In this document: positions 1 to 10,655 of the stretch, in pieces
Position numbering within the stretch: the first letter of the stretch is position 1
Layout of the letters: each line of letters begins with the position of its first letter
DNA from: SB21 sp964415295
GTDB lineage: Bacteria; CLD3; SB21
Direction of reading: 5' to 3'
Length of the DNA: 64,000 nt
Assembly (NCBI GenBank): GCA_964415295.1
Contig: CAYPYN010000002.1
Span: 496,001-560,000 of the forward strand
Program-made: the position numbers and the translations under genes
Notes under the pieces: model-generated
What the model saw: only the letters and a program-made list of their open reading frames with translations
Told to the model about the DNA's origin: nothing
Database searches by the model: none

Positions 1-871
1 AAAAAGTGTAAACATAAAAAGCGTCACTGTTGGGACGGAACTCGCTGTCGGTGGCTGAATACAAGTGTATATCACGGACCGGCTGCAACTCCATGCGCGA
101 GCCTTTGCGTGTCTCCGGGAAGAACCGGCTAACCAATGAAGCCAGCTGCTCGTTCCCATGCTGCGTCGTTCCCGTCTCTTTGAGACGGAGATAGGTCCAG
201 AACTGATAGTTGAACCAGCTCACAACGAATTCTGAGTTACCGTTGAATTTTCTGAAGTCCTCGAAATACGCCAGCGCCTGGAAAGTGAAATGCGAATTCT
301 CAGGATAATTCTCCGCGATTCCGGTTATCTTGTAATCGACATAGTTCGTATTGATCCTCACACGAACCGTCTGCCCGATCGCCGATTGGCCTTCGAAGAG
401 TTTCGAAGCCATGTTTTCTGTGATCACCAGTGAATTTGGAGCCGAAAGGGCTTGCCTTGCATCGCCTTGAACGAGAGTCACGGACAACAGATCCAGCACA
501 TCCGGTTCCGTAAAGATCAGATTCGGCTCGCCGATGATCTTTTCTCCGGCCAGGATGACGGCGTCCTGGTTGAACCGGAACATTCTTCCGACTTTTTCAA
601 TCTCCGGAAATTCCGCTTTCATGATATCGGCCACACCGTAAGAGACCGTCGCGCTTGGTTGAGGCGAACCAGCCGAATTTCGATGCAGCAGAACACGGTA
701 CAACCGATCCCCATCACTCAAAAAATTATCGTACGATAATTCGCGACGCACATAAAGGGCGATCACAATAAAACATGCCAGCCCCATGCCCAACCCGATC
801 ATATTCAGAAGCGCATACGCCTTTTGGCGAACGATCGTCCGGATAGCAACGGTGATGTAGTTTTTGAACAT
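1..871 (-). CDS. MacB/FtsX-type ABC permease (sixth of array), partial
   Basis: N-terminal 290 codons of a large ABC permease; the rest lies beyond the left edge. The reading frame is open from the ATG at 871 to the edge. It starts MFKNYITVAIRTIVRQKAYA and has the usual first membrane helix (about residues 20-42), followed by the periplasmic MacB_PCD-type domain, including the family phrase 'LQP.RDIHLYS' close to the edge. It begins 29 nt after the stop of the preceding permease and so is the last visible gene of the operon that starts at 15024. By homology to its ~800-residue neighbours about 500 residues are missing. The subunit moves or signals to an envelope substrate using the shared ATPase; the substrate is unknown. 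Confidence 0.9.
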   Translation of the reverse strand, partial: MFKNYITVAIRTIVRQKAYALLNMIGLGMGLACFIVIALYVRRELSYDNFLSDGDRLYRVLLHRNSAGSPQPSATVSYGVADIMKAEFPEIEKVGRMFRFNQDAVILAGEKIIGEPNLIFTEPDVLDLLSVTLVQGDARQALSAPNSLVITENMASKLFEGQSAIGQTVRVRINTNYVDYKITGIAENYPENSHFTFQALAYFEDFRKFNGNSEFVVSWFNYQFWTYLRLKETGTTQHGNEQLASLVSRFFPETRKGSRMELQPVRDIHLYSATDSEFRPNSDAFYVYTF

Positions 872-900
872 AGGAACCCTTTAGTTAATTGGTATGTTTA

Positions 901-3294
901 TCATTCATACTTCAGCGCTTCCACCGGATTAGCGGTAGCCGCTTTGATCGCTTGTAAGCTTACGGTAAATAGCGCAATTGTGATCGTAGCCAGTCCGGAA
1001 ATGGCAAACATCCACCATTGGATATCGGTCCGATAGACGAAACCATTTAACCATTGAGCCATAACGATCCAGGCTATTGGCAGGGAGATCAATAATGCGA
1101 TCAAAACCAGTTTTATGAATTGCTCTGAAATCAGAACGGCGATGTCCATCACGGTTGCTCCTATCACTTTTCTTATGCCGATTTCTTTTGTACGTTGCTG
1201 AATGGCAAAAGCACATAAACCAAACAAGCCCAGTGAAGCCATCCATACGGCGGCGGCGGCAAAGATATCGACCACTTTTCCTAACTTTATTTCGGAATTG
1301 TAAAGAAGATCATAATCTTCATCCAAAAAGCGATACTCGAAGGGACGATACGGTACAAGGCTTTTCCATTTCGACTCTAAGAAAGAGAGAGTTTCTTGCA
1401 TATTTCTTCCGGAAAGTTTCACCAGCAGGATTCCGCCCCATCGCTCATTGAAAAGAACCAGCGGTTTGATGGGGTTGTGCAGGGAGGAGAAATGAAAATC
1501 TTTCACGACGGCCTTTACCATACCCGGTCGATGCTCACCTAAAAACATCTTCTTCCCTACGGCATCGACGGGATCCCAACCCAGGGCTTTGGCTGCAGAC
1601 TCGTTGATAATGTAATGGTATATCTTCTTCTCCTGCGATTCATTCATGGCATCTTTCACATCCTGGGCTGTAAAATCCGTACCGGTCAGGATCTGCGCGC
1701 CGATCGTTTTTATGAAATCTTCGTCGACAACATTGGCGTTCACGGTTATTCCGCTTTTCTCGGCCATTTCCGCCGATCGCATGCTGTATCCGCTAACTAT
1801 GTTGACGGGTTTGTTACTGACCTTGGACAGAGATATTACATCAGGGTTTGTTTTAAACTCCGATTTAATGGTGTTGAGCTGATCCATCATTTTCTGATCC
1901 AACGGCAAGACCAGCATGTGCTCCTTTTCGAAACCGAGTTTTTTGTTTTGTATATACTGAAGCTGACCGCGAATAACGAACGTGGATACGACGAGAAACG
2001 TGGAGATCACAAACTGAAAAACAATGAGTGATTCGCGTAGCCATAACCCTGATCCGGTATTCCTAAATACTCCTTTCAACACACTGACCGCTTCAAGCCT
2101 TGAAAGCACCAAGGCAGGATAGCTTCCCGCAAAAAAACTGATGCTGACAAGAATAAATAGCATACACCCAATAATAAGCGGAGAAAATATCGATGACACA
2201 TCCAACTGACGCTCGGCAAGTGAACCGAAAGCCGGTAGTATTTCAATAGCTACGGCTATGCTCAAAGTTAACGCCATGAGCGATAATAGCGCCGATTCAC
2301 CGATAAATTGCCAGAATATCTGTCGCTTCTGAGCCCCTGATGCCTTCCTGACACCCACTTCCTTAGCCCGTCCCAGGGATCTCGCCGTGCTGAGATTAAT
2401 GAAAGTAAAACAAGCAATGGCAAGCACCAAAATAGCAAGAGCACCGGTGATATAGACGTAAATGATACTGCTGTTAGGTACAAACCCATCAAATTCCGAA
2501 TAGAGGTGTACGTCTTTAAGAGGCTCCAGATCGAAGGTTACATAATCATTTCCGGATAGTTCAGAAGCCATTTCCTTTTTCATAAATCCGGGAATTTTTT
2601 CCTGCAAGGCCGTTATGGAAGACGGGTTTTTCAATAGAAAATAGGTTATGTAATTCGCATTCCAGTATGTTTCTTCCTGCCACACATCGAGTGAAGCAAA
2701 AGAACCCAAGAAATCGAATTTGATCTGTGAATTGGATGGGCAATCGTGCATCACGCCGGTGACACGGTATTCCGTTTCCGAACTGCCGACTTTTATCGTT
2801 TTCCCCACAGGTTCTTCATCTTCGAAATATTTTTTAGCGGCCGATTCGGTAAATATGACGGCGTTCGGGCCGGACAGGGCCAACTCCGGGTTTCCCTTTA
2901 TTAATTCGAAAGAGAACATCCTGAAAAAACCGGAATCTGCATAAGCGAAGGACTTCTCGTTGAATAATTTATCCTTATAGCGAATGACTCTGCTGGTATT
3001 TGCCATGGTTACGGTTTCTTCTATCTCATGGAAATTTCTTTTGAAAGCGGGAGCAACCTTGGTGCTGGTGAAATTTCCTTTTATCACCGAACCGCCAAGA
3101 CTGTATTCCATGATCACCCGAACCAGTCGGTCTCCCTTTGTATGAAACTCATCATAGCTCAGATCATGCTGAATGTAGAGAGCCATTAGAAGACATCCCG
3201 TTAATCCCGTCGTGAGGCCGATGATGTTTATGGCCGTAAACTTGAAGTCTTTTCTAAGGTTTCTTAATGCTACAAGCAAATAATGCTTAATCAT
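901..3294 (-). CDS. MacB/FtsX-type ABC permease (fifth of array)
   Basis: A 797-residue inner-membrane permease of the duplicated MacB type. One helix near residues 20-42 is followed by a periplasmic MacB_PCD domain, three helices (about 285-410), a fourth with a second periplasmic domain (about 430-660), and three C-terminal helices. Two FtsX signature stretches are visible, 'KEVGVRKASGAQ' in the middle and 'KEIGIRKVIGAT' near the end. The protein ends ATANPVEALKYE like its neighbours. It has no ATPase domain, so it must use a separate ATPase, most simply the one at 13053-13742. It starts at ATG 3294, 57 nt after the previous permease, with a weak ribosome site (GGGGAA). The substrate cannot be deduced. 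Confidence 0.93.
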   Translation of the reverse strand: MIKHYLLVALRNLRKDFKFTAINIIGLTTGLTGCLLMALYIQHDLSYDEFHTKGDRLVRVIMEYSLGGSVIKGNFTSTKVAPAFKRNFHEIEETVTMANTSRVIRYKDKLFNEKSFAYADSGFFRMFSFELIKGNPELALSGPNAVIFTESAAKKYFEDEEPVGKTIKVGSSETEYRVTGVMHDCPSNSQIKFDFLGSFASLDVWQEETYWNANYITYFLLKNPSSITALQEKIPGFMKKEMASELSGNDYVTFDLEPLKDVHLYSEFDGFVPNSSIIYVYITGALAILVLAIACFTFINLSTARSLGRAKEVGVRKASGAQKRQIFWQFIGESALLSLMALTLSIAVAIEILPAFGSLAERQLDVSSIFSPLIIGCMLFILVSISFFAGSYPALVLSRLEAVSVLKGVFRNTGSGLWLRESLIVFQFVISTFLVVSTFVIRGQLQYIQNKKLGFEKEHMLVLPLDQKMMDQLNTIKSEFKTNPDVISLSKVSNKPVNIVSGYSMRSAEMAEKSGITVNANVVDEDFIKTIGAQILTGTDFTAQDVKDAMNESQEKKIYHYIINESAAKALGWDPVDAVGKKMFLGEHRPGMVKAVVKDFHFSSLHNPIKPLVLFNERWGGILLVKLSGRNMQETLSFLESKWKSLVPYRPFEYRFLDEDYDLLYNSEIKLGKVVDIFAAAAVWMASLGLFGLCAFAIQQRTKEIGIRKVIGATVMDIAVLISEQFIKLVLIALLISLPIAWIVMAQWLNGFVYRTDIQWWMFAISGLATITIALFTVSLQAIKAATANPVEALKYE

Positions 3295-3351
3295 AAGTTC
3301 CCCGGGCTTTGAATTTTCAAAAAATCAATTCTGTCATATAGGCAACTCTTT

Positions 3352-5763
3352 TCACTCATACTTCAGCGCCTCCACCGGATTAGCGGTAGCCGCTTTGAAG
3401 GCCTGATGGCTTACAGTAAATAAAGCTATGAGCAACGCCACGGCGGCCGATAACAGGAAACTTGAGATTCCAATATTGACACGGTATGCAAAATTCTCCA
3501 GCCATCGGTTCATCGCCCAATAAGCCAACGGCCAGGCAATAACGTTGGCTATAAGCACCAGCTTAATAAACTCTCTTGAAAGCAGCGTAACGATACCTCC
3601 GATCGTAGCGCCCATGACCTTCCGGATACCGATCTCTTTGGTGCGTTGCTCGGTGGTAAATGCCACAAGTGCATACAAACCCAAACAAGCAATGAAGATG
3701 GCCAGCGCTGCAAAAATACCGAATACCTTACCAAGTCTTTCTTCCGGCTCGTATTGACGGCTAACGTTATCGTCAACGAATTGATATTCGAACGGGTGCG
3801 CGGGATCCAATGAAGTCCATAACTTCTTCATTGAGGTCATGGTCTCCGACGTACTGTGCGGCCGGATACGAAGGGCCAGCAATTCGTACGAATCGGACGG
3901 CATGACATGGAACACGGCCGGAGAGATCTTTTCACGCAGGGCTTTAAAATGAAAATCCTGAACGACCCCAATGACAGCTCCTGTTTTCGGATGATCCGGA
4001 CCATGGCCCAGCCATTTGAGTTGTTTTCCTATCGCTTCTTCAGGGGACTTCCAGCCAAAATCCTTAACGGCCGCCTCATTGATAATAAACATATTGCTGT
4101 CCGTCAGAAAGCGGGTCGAAAAATCTCTGCCGGCCACAATGGTTGCTCCGAGCGTTTTGAAAAAATCAAAATCCGTCTGGAAGGAATACACCCTCTTCCT
4201 GCTCTCGATATTCTCTGTCCCTTCCGGTAATACGCCGGTAATCCACCAGTTCTCTCCGGCCGGGTATGTGAACGCGAGGCTCGCGTGCAGAACGTTGGGA
4301 TTGCGCAGGGCCTCATTTTTGAGCGTTTCTGACGACGGCTTGATAGCCCTCGTCAGCGGAATGATAACCGTATGCTCCTGATCAAAACCCAATTTTGCAT
4401 TTTTAACGAACTGCAATTGCGAGTAAACGATGACCGTACCGAAAATGATGACCGTAGATATCGCAAACTGAGTGATGACAAGTATCTTACGAAACCGGGA
4501 ACCGGCCAACCCCTTGGTCCATGTTCCTTTCAAAACTTCGATCGGCTGAAACCGCGAATGGAACAAGGCCGGATAACTGCCGGCCGCCAGCCCTACGATC
4601 AGTGCAAGAATGATAAAGCTTAAGATCGTCAAATGATCTTCGGACAAATTCAATGTTATATTCTTATGGTAGACCGCATTGAAAGCCGGGGTTACCAATT
4701 CGATCAAACCCACGGCAACAACCAGCGCGACCAATGACATGACCAGGGATTCACACAAAAATTGTCCGATCAATTGATTACGTTTGGCGCCGACGACCTT
4801 CCGCACTCCCACTTCCCGCGCCCTCCCTTGGGATCGTGCCGTCGCCAAATTCATGAAATTGATACAAGCGATCGCTATGATGAAAAGGGCGAGAGCCGAA
4901 AAAAGATAAACATAGGTAAGGGGACCGAAATCGCCTTCTCCAATTTCAAAATCCGAATAAAGATGAATATCCGCCAGCGGTTGTAAAAACAACTTCGGTA
5001 ACGATTCATTCGAATTCGACACGGGCATGCGGTCTTTTATGAATCGATAGAACTTCTCTTCCAGGGCGCCGGGAACGACGGATTCGGGCAATAAAACAAA
5101 CGTGTGAAAACCGAAATCCCACCATTCTTCCAACCGCCCTTTGCTCAAATTATTGAAATTGATAATAAAATCCGGGCGAATATGGGAATTGAAGGGGATC
5201 TTATTGAGAACACCGGTCACTTGGAAATCCTTCATTTTTCCGCGCAATTCCACACTCAGGACCTTACCCAGCGGTGACGCATTTCCAAAATATTTGCGTG
5301 CCATTGGCTCACTCAGCACGACAGAGGTCACATCCTTAAGTGCGGTCTCCGAATTTCCTTCATGCAAACTAAAGCTGAAAACACGAAACAGGTTTTCATC
5401 GGCGTAATAGAATTGGTTTTCGTAAAAACTGTTTTCTCCCAACGTGATCAGGATCTTATCATTCGGATAACTGACCCGGACGACCGCCTCGATTTCAGGA
5501 AAATTTTGTTGCAAGGCGGGACCAATGGGAGGCGACGTCTGAGAATATCGCTGCGTCTGACCTTTCTCCACAAATTCAGAATTAACACGATAGATCCTGT
5601 CGGCCTTTTCATGGAAACGGTCGTAGGACAGTTCATCTTTTACAAAAAGCAATATGAGCATGCCGCAGGCCATCCCGATGGCCAATCCGGTAATATTGAT
5701 GAATGAAGCGCCTTTATGTTTGATCAGATTACGAAGACTGATTTTCAGATAGTTTTTGAACAC
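3352..5763 (-). CDS. MacB/FtsX-type ABC permease (fourth of array)
   Basis: An 803-residue permease with the same double helix / periplasmic domain / three-helix plan as its neighbours. The signatures are 'REVGVRKVVGAK' in the first FtsX block and 'KEIGIRKVMGAT' in the second, and it has the shared ATANPVEALKYE tail. The start is a GTG at 5763, chosen because AAGGAGA stands 6 nt upstream and the next residues, FKNYLKISLRNLIKHKG, match the family N terminus. It follows the third permease by 48 nt. The family includes macrolide and lipoprotein exporters and regulators of peptidoglycan hydrolases, but nothing in the sequence points to one substrate. Confidence 0.93.
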   Translation of the reverse strand: MFKNYLKISLRNLIKHKGASFINITGLAIGMACGMLILLFVKDELSYDRFHEKADRIYRVNSEFVEKGQTQRYSQTSPPIGPALQQNFPEIEAVVRVSYPNDKILITLGENSFYENQFYYADENLFRVFSFSLHEGNSETALKDVTSVVLSEPMARKYFGNASPLGKVLSVELRGKMKDFQVTGVLNKIPFNSHIRPDFIINFNNLSKGRLEEWWDFGFHTFVLLPESVVPGALEEKFYRFIKDRMPVSNSNESLPKLFLQPLADIHLYSDFEIGEGDFGPLTYVYLFSALALFIIAIACINFMNLATARSQGRAREVGVRKVVGAKRNQLIGQFLCESLVMSLVALVVAVGLIELVTPAFNAVYHKNITLNLSEDHLTILSFIILALIVGLAAGSYPALFHSRFQPIEVLKGTWTKGLAGSRFRKILVITQFAISTVIIFGTVIVYSQLQFVKNAKLGFDQEHTVIIPLTRAIKPSSETLKNEALRNPNVLHASLAFTYPAGENWWITGVLPEGTENIESRKRVYSFQTDFDFFKTLGATIVAGRDFSTRFLTDSNMFIINEAAVKDFGWKSPEEAIGKQLKWLGHGPDHPKTGAVIGVVQDFHFKALREKISPAVFHVMPSDSYELLALRIRPHSTSETMTSMKKLWTSLDPAHPFEYQFVDDNVSRQYEPEERLGKVFGIFAALAIFIACLGLYALVAFTTEQRTKEIGIRKVMGATIGGIVTLLSREFIKLVLIANVIAWPLAYWAMNRWLENFAYRVNIGISSFLLSAAVALLIALFTVSHQAFKAATANPVEALKYE

Positions 5764-5811
5764 GCTGATTCTCCTTAATTTTATCTGTTCTTACTTACCT
5801 TTTACCGATGA

Positions 5812-8187
5812 CTACTCATACTTCAGTGCTTCCACCGGATTGGCCGTTGCGGCTCGAATAGCCTGATAGCTGACAGTCAGCAAGGCGATGATAAACGCAA
5901 TAGAACCGGCCAATAGGAACATCCCTATATTAATATCGATTCGGTAAGCAAATTCCTGGAGCCATCGGTGAATGACGAAGTAGGCAATGGGCGCGGCAAT
6001 TATATTGGCTACCAAAACCAAAAACACGAATTCTTTTGTTAATAAGCCCGTGAGTTGAACTAGGCTGGCTCCAAGAATTTTTCGTACACCGATTTCCTTA
6101 GTACGCTTTTCCGTACTAAAGGATGCCAGACCCAGAAGTCCGAGACAGGCGGTACAAACCGCTAAAATGGAAAACACACTGATCAATTCACGTTGTTTAA
6201 TCTCACTGCGATAAAGCAAAGCAAAACTTTGGTCAAGAAATTTATATTCAAAAGGAAATTTGGAAGCAACGGACGACCAAACACGCTCTATCTGTGCAAT
6301 CGCAGCTGGAACGTCTTGTCCTTTGATTTTCACCGCAACAACACGGTGATCGGAGTAAATCGAAAGCGCAAGCGGATCGATATCCTGTTTGAGTGATGTG
6401 AAGTTGTAATCGGCAATGACCCCGATCACGGTTCGCCACGCCGAGTCGAGCAGGTTAATCTGAAATTGCCTGCCGATGGCCTCCTCCGGCTTCCAACCAA
6501 AAGCTTTGACGGCTTTTTCGTTGAGCAGCATACCCGAAGCATCCGTTCCGTATAATTGGGAAAAGTCGCGCCCGGCGATTATTTTTAATCCAAAGGTTTT
6601 AGCATAGTCGACATCTGTATAGACCGTGCGAAGCCTGGTAAAATCGCCCGGCTGATCTTTGAGTTGAAACGCCATGTTATCATGAAAACCTCCGGGCTCA
6701 CCGGACATCAGGGAAACTCTTTGTACGAACGGTGACTGAAGCAATTGTTTTTTGAAGCTTTCACGATGTTCATAAATATCCCGGTTATTTATCGGCACGA
6801 TCACCACTTGTTCATTATCGAAACCCAGATCCTTAGCCGTTACAAAATCCATTTGCTGGTTCATTGCAATAGTCGCGATGATAAGAAATATGGAAATACT
6901 GAATTGAAATACAACGAGCGCCTTCCAGACAGTGCTCTTTCGTACCGCCGTTGCTCCCTTCAGGACGGCCGCAGGCTGAAATGCAGACAGGAAGAATGCA
7001 GGATAACTTCCCGCTGCCAGGCCAATGATCCCCATTAACGCAATACCCACGAGTAGGGTCGTACCGACGTCTATGTGACCCCATGATAAATCCTTTTCAA
7101 GAAAAGTATTGAGATAGGGGAGCGCGATTTCTGCCAAACAAAAAGCAATTACCATGGCGATGAGAGACAACATGGCCGATTCACCCAGGAATTGAAAAAT
7201 AAGATTCTGTCTGTAAGCGCCCATGACTTTTCGTAATCCGACCTCTTTGGCGCGCCCGGTGGAACGGGCGGTGGAGAGATTCATGAAATTCATGCAGGCA
7301 ATCAAGAGTAACAACAGAGATACGCCTGCAAAAATATAGAGCGCCATCCGGTCGCCGTGAGGCACCAGGTCAAAAGATGTTTCTTTGTTGAGATAAATAG
7401 ACGTAAGCGGCTCCAAATCCAAATCTATACGCCGGCCGGTTTTTTGAAAATTGTCTCCAAAATATTTATCCATGAACGCCGGAAATTTGCCGATCAGTGA
7501 TGGTATATCTGTTGATGGATTTACGCGTACGTAAGTGAAAAGGGAATTATTCCACCATTGATTAAACCACGGGCGCTCCTTAAAAACGTCAATCGAAGCA
7601 ACCCAGTCAAAATCCAAATGCGATGTAGCCCTAGGCCGCCCGAAAACGCCGGTGACTCGGAAATCGAAACGGTCGTCAACACGTATCACTTTTCCAATCG
7701 GATTGTCCTGCCCACAATATTTAAGAGCCATAGCCTCCGAAATCACGACAGACGAAGGATCTTTAAGCACTGAGGAGGGATCGCCTTGTTTCAATGGAAA
7801 TGAAAAAAAGCTGAAGAAGTTCGCGTCGGCGAAATAAAATTTTTTTTCAGAAAACTTCTTATCGCCGTAGGCAACCAATGCATCATTGACCATTACACGT
7901 GTCGCTTCCTCGACATCAGCAGGAAAATCAGTCTCCAATGCCCCCTTATAAGGTCCGGATGTGACGCCGATCTTCCGAATTTGGTTATTATCATAAGCGA
8001 GTCGTAAAACACGGTAAATCCGATCGCCGTCGGCGTGAAAAGAATCCACCGAAGTTTCATGATGCAGATAAAGAAAAATAAGCATAACACAGGCCATGCC
8101 GAGTGAGAGCCCGAAAATATTGATAAACGAATATGCTTTATGCTTAAATAAATTGCGCACCGCGATCTTGAAATAATTTTTTACCAT
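5812..8187 (-). CDS. MacB/FtsX-type ABC permease (third of array)
   Basis: A 791-residue permease, MVKNYFKIAVRNLFKHKAYS at the N terminus and ATANPVEALKYE at the C terminus. Its FtsX signatures are 'KEVGLRKVMGAY' (middle) and 'KEIGVRKILGAS' (near residue 700). The periplasmic half-domains carry the usual 'VVISEAMALKYCGQ' and 'LLNEKAVKAFGW' phrases of MacB_PCD domains. The start is ATG 8187 with GGAG about 8 nt upstream. The gaps to its neighbours are under 50 nt on both sides with no terminator seen, so it should be co-transcribed with the rest of the array. Confidence 0.93.
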   Translation of the reverse strand: MVKNYFKIAVRNLFKHKAYSFINIFGLSLGMACVMLIFLYLHHETSVDSFHADGDRIYRVLRLAYDNNQIRKIGVTSGPYKGALETDFPADVEEATRVMVNDALVAYGDKKFSEKKFYFADANFFSFFSFPLKQGDPSSVLKDPSSVVISEAMALKYCGQDNPIGKVIRVDDRFDFRVTGVFGRPRATSHLDFDWVASIDVFKERPWFNQWWNNSLFTYVRVNPSTDIPSLIGKFPAFMDKYFGDNFQKTGRRIDLDLEPLTSIYLNKETSFDLVPHGDRMALYIFAGVSLLLLLIACMNFMNLSTARSTGRAKEVGLRKVMGAYRQNLIFQFLGESAMLSLIAMVIAFCLAEIALPYLNTFLEKDLSWGHIDVGTTLLVGIALMGIIGLAAGSYPAFFLSAFQPAAVLKGATAVRKSTVWKALVVFQFSISIFLIIATIAMNQQMDFVTAKDLGFDNEQVVIVPINNRDIYEHRESFKKQLLQSPFVQRVSLMSGEPGGFHDNMAFQLKDQPGDFTRLRTVYTDVDYAKTFGLKIIAGRDFSQLYGTDASGMLLNEKAVKAFGWKPEEAIGRQFQINLLDSAWRTVIGVIADYNFTSLKQDIDPLALSIYSDHRVVAVKIKGQDVPAAIAQIERVWSSVASKFPFEYKFLDQSFALLYRSEIKQRELISVFSILAVCTACLGLLGLASFSTEKRTKEIGVRKILGASLVQLTGLLTKEFVFLVLVANIIAAPIAYFVIHRWLQEFAYRIDINIGMFLLAGSIAFIIALLTVSYQAIRAATANPVEALKYE

Positions 8188-8234
8188 ATAGTTACTCCAA
8201 ATGAATAACGGGTTTGGTCACATGAAACTCTGAT

Positions 8235-10631
8235 CTATTCATACTTCAGTGCTTCCACCGGATTGGCCGTGGCCGCTTTGAAGGCCTGATAGCTCACCGT
8301 CAAAAATGCTATGATCAGTGCAAGCAGCGCCGACACAATAAAGAGACTTGCTCCCAGTTCTATCCTGTAAGCGAAAGCCGTCAGCCACTGATCCATGGCC
8401 CAATACGCCGCCGGCGTGGCGACCACTATCGCGAATAGAACCAATTTCAGAAAATCTTTGGATAACAGGATCACGATACGTTGAACCGATGCGCCGAGGA
8501 CTTTACGGATGCCGATCTCCTTCGTCCGCTGCTCAGCAGTGAATGAAGCCAGCCCGAATAGCCCCAGACAGGCAATGGCAATGGCCATACCGGCAAAATA
8601 ACTGATCAATTGACCGAATCGTTCCTGAGCGATGTACAGGCCCTGGATGCGCTGATCAAGGAATTCGGTCTCAAACGGCTGATTGGCCGCATAATTTCTC
8701 CACACGGACTGTAATTGCGAAATAGTTTCCTGCATGTTCGCTGAATGGATCTTTACGAGGAACCGTCCGCTCCAGTTCGGCGAAATGTAATACACCACCG
8801 GAATGATCTTGCGATTAAGCGGCTCAAAATGGAAATCCTTCACCACACCGATGATATGCCCGCTCTTTGGCGACCATGTCCCCTTTTCGTTGAGCGTATT
8901 GGTCTCATAACGTTTTCCGGCCGCCGACGTCCAGCCGAATGTTTTCACAGCCGTCTCGTTGAGAATAAAACCTTCTTCCGCGTCCGTCGGAAACGTTTTT
9001 GAAAAGTCGCGGCCTTCGACGATCGGAACATTGATCGTCTTGAAAAAATCGTGATCAACGACCACGGTCTGAATGCCGGTAATGCCCTCAGGAATATTCT
9101 CAGATTTAAACCAAAGATTACTGCTCAGCCGGCCTCCCAGCAGTTTGGAGCTCTTGCTGACGGAAACCACACCTGGAATTTTCAGAAAATCCTCTTTAAT
9201 GGATTCGTATTTTCGTAAGATGTTATCCGTCGGCATATCCACCACTACGATCTGTTCAGGCGAATAACCTAATGACCGCGACTTAAGATATTGCAGTTGA
9301 CTGAAAACGACCGCCGTGGCTGCGATCAGACCGACGGAAACGGTAAATTGCGACGTAACAAAGAATTTTCTTAAGAGTCCGCCTTTGGCTCCGCGTGAAA
9401 AGGTTCCTTTGAGAACGGTGATCGGCTGGAAAGACGAAAGAAAAAAGGCCGGATAAAGTCCTGCCAGAACGCTCAGAAAGGTTACGATCAGAATAAGGCC
9501 GCCAAGGAATCCGGCATCCATCACGTCAGTCAAAGAAAGCGTACGGTTCGCGACGGAGTTAAAGGCCGGCAGCAGAAGTTCGGCGAACAAAATGCCCAAA
9601 CCCAGCGCGATAAAAGCAAAAAGGAACGCTTCCCCCAGGAACTGACGTATTAGATGGCTTCTTTCAGCTCCGACCGTCTTCCGGATGCCGACTTCCCTGG
9701 CCCTGAGTGAAGAACGCGCCGTTGAAAGGTTCGTGTAATTGATGCCCGCGATCAGAAGCGTGGCGATCGCTATCGCCGTAAAAATGATGATGTTATTCCG
9801 GTCGCCATTCACTTCCATTTCCGCCAGATGGTTTTCCAAATGGATGGAAGACAGCGGCTGCAGTTTATATTCGATGTGTTTAGCATCTTCCGCGCTGAAG
9901 TGTTTGCCGATAAAGCTTTTCAGGCGTTCGTTGATGTGATCTTCGGTGACTCCGGGCGGCAGCAATAGATAGGTATACATGGACAATTCGCCCCAGTTCT
10001 GGAAAACGATATCGCTGTAAATCGCGCGGTCTGTGCTCATGGAACAAATGAAATCGGCGTGAAAATGCGATTGGCGCGGCATATCTTTCATCACCGCGCT
10101 TACGACCAGTTGAACCGTATCCAGTATCGTAATGGTTTTTCCGATCGGATCGTCATTCCCAAAATATTTTTTGGCCGCCGATTCGCTGAAAACGACCCTG
10201 AACGGATCTTTCAATGCCGTTTCGGGATTACCGGAAACCAAAGGCAGCGTAAAGACTTTGAAAATGTTGGGATCCGCGATGTAGAAATTATTTTCCTGAA
10301 AGACTTTTTCACCGTATTGCACACTGGGCCCGACCTGTCCGATACGGGTCACTTCCTCCACTTCCGGCAGATCGGTTCTCAATAAGGGACCACGCTTGTG
10401 TTCTCCGAGAGCAAACACCTGCGTTTGCGTCGACCCGGTATACTGGGCGATCACGCGGAAGATGCGGTCTTTCTTTTCGTGGTAAGCATCGAAGGACAAC
10501 TCATCCTTGACGAAAAGCATGATCAGGATCACACAAGTAAGCCCCAAAGCCAGGCCGAAAATATTGATCGAGGAATAGGCTTTGTGCCTCAGCATGTTTC
10601 TGAGGGCGATCTTCAGGTAACTTTTTAACAT
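8235..10631 (-). CDS. MacB/FtsX-type ABC permease (second of array)
   Basis: A 798-residue permease starting MLKSYLKIALRNMLRHKAYS, with a good ribosome site (GGAGAATC) in front of ATG 10631. It has the duplicated MacB_PCD plus FtsX architecture. The two signatures are 'REVGIRKTVGAE' and 'KEIGIRKVLGAS', and the C-terminal tail is ATANPVEALKYE. Its last ~40 nt closely match the ends of the third to fifth permease genes, as expected for recent paralogues or gene conversion. It lies 24 nt from the end of the first permease. Function: a membrane-spanning subunit of an energy-coupled envelope export or mechanotransmission complex, substrate unknown. Confidence 0.93.
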   Translation of the reverse strand: MLKSYLKIALRNMLRHKAYSSINIFGLALGLTCVILIMLFVKDELSFDAYHEKKDRIFRVIAQYTGSTQTQVFALGEHKRGPLLRTDLPEVEEVTRIGQVGPSVQYGEKVFQENNFYIADPNIFKVFTLPLVSGNPETALKDPFRVVFSESAAKKYFGNDDPIGKTITILDTVQLVVSAVMKDMPRQSHFHADFICSMSTDRAIYSDIVFQNWGELSMYTYLLLPPGVTEDHINERLKSFIGKHFSAEDAKHIEYKLQPLSSIHLENHLAEMEVNGDRNNIIIFTAIAIATLLIAGINYTNLSTARSSLRAREVGIRKTVGAERSHLIRQFLGEAFLFAFIALGLGILFAELLLPAFNSVANRTLSLTDVMDAGFLGGLILIVTFLSVLAGLYPAFFLSSFQPITVLKGTFSRGAKGGLLRKFFVTSQFTVSVGLIAATAVVFSQLQYLKSRSLGYSPEQIVVVDMPTDNILRKYESIKEDFLKIPGVVSVSKSSKLLGGRLSSNLWFKSENIPEGITGIQTVVVDHDFFKTINVPIVEGRDFSKTFPTDAEEGFILNETAVKTFGWTSAAGKRYETNTLNEKGTWSPKSGHIIGVVKDFHFEPLNRKIIPVVYYISPNWSGRFLVKIHSANMQETISQLQSVWRNYAANQPFETEFLDQRIQGLYIAQERFGQLISYFAGMAIAIACLGLFGLASFTAEQRTKEIGIRKVLGASVQRIVILLSKDFLKLVLFAIVVATPAAYWAMDQWLTAFAYRIELGASLFIVSALLALIIAFLTVSYQAFKAATANPVEALKYE

Positions 10632-10655
10632 CGGCTGATTCTCCGAACTAATATT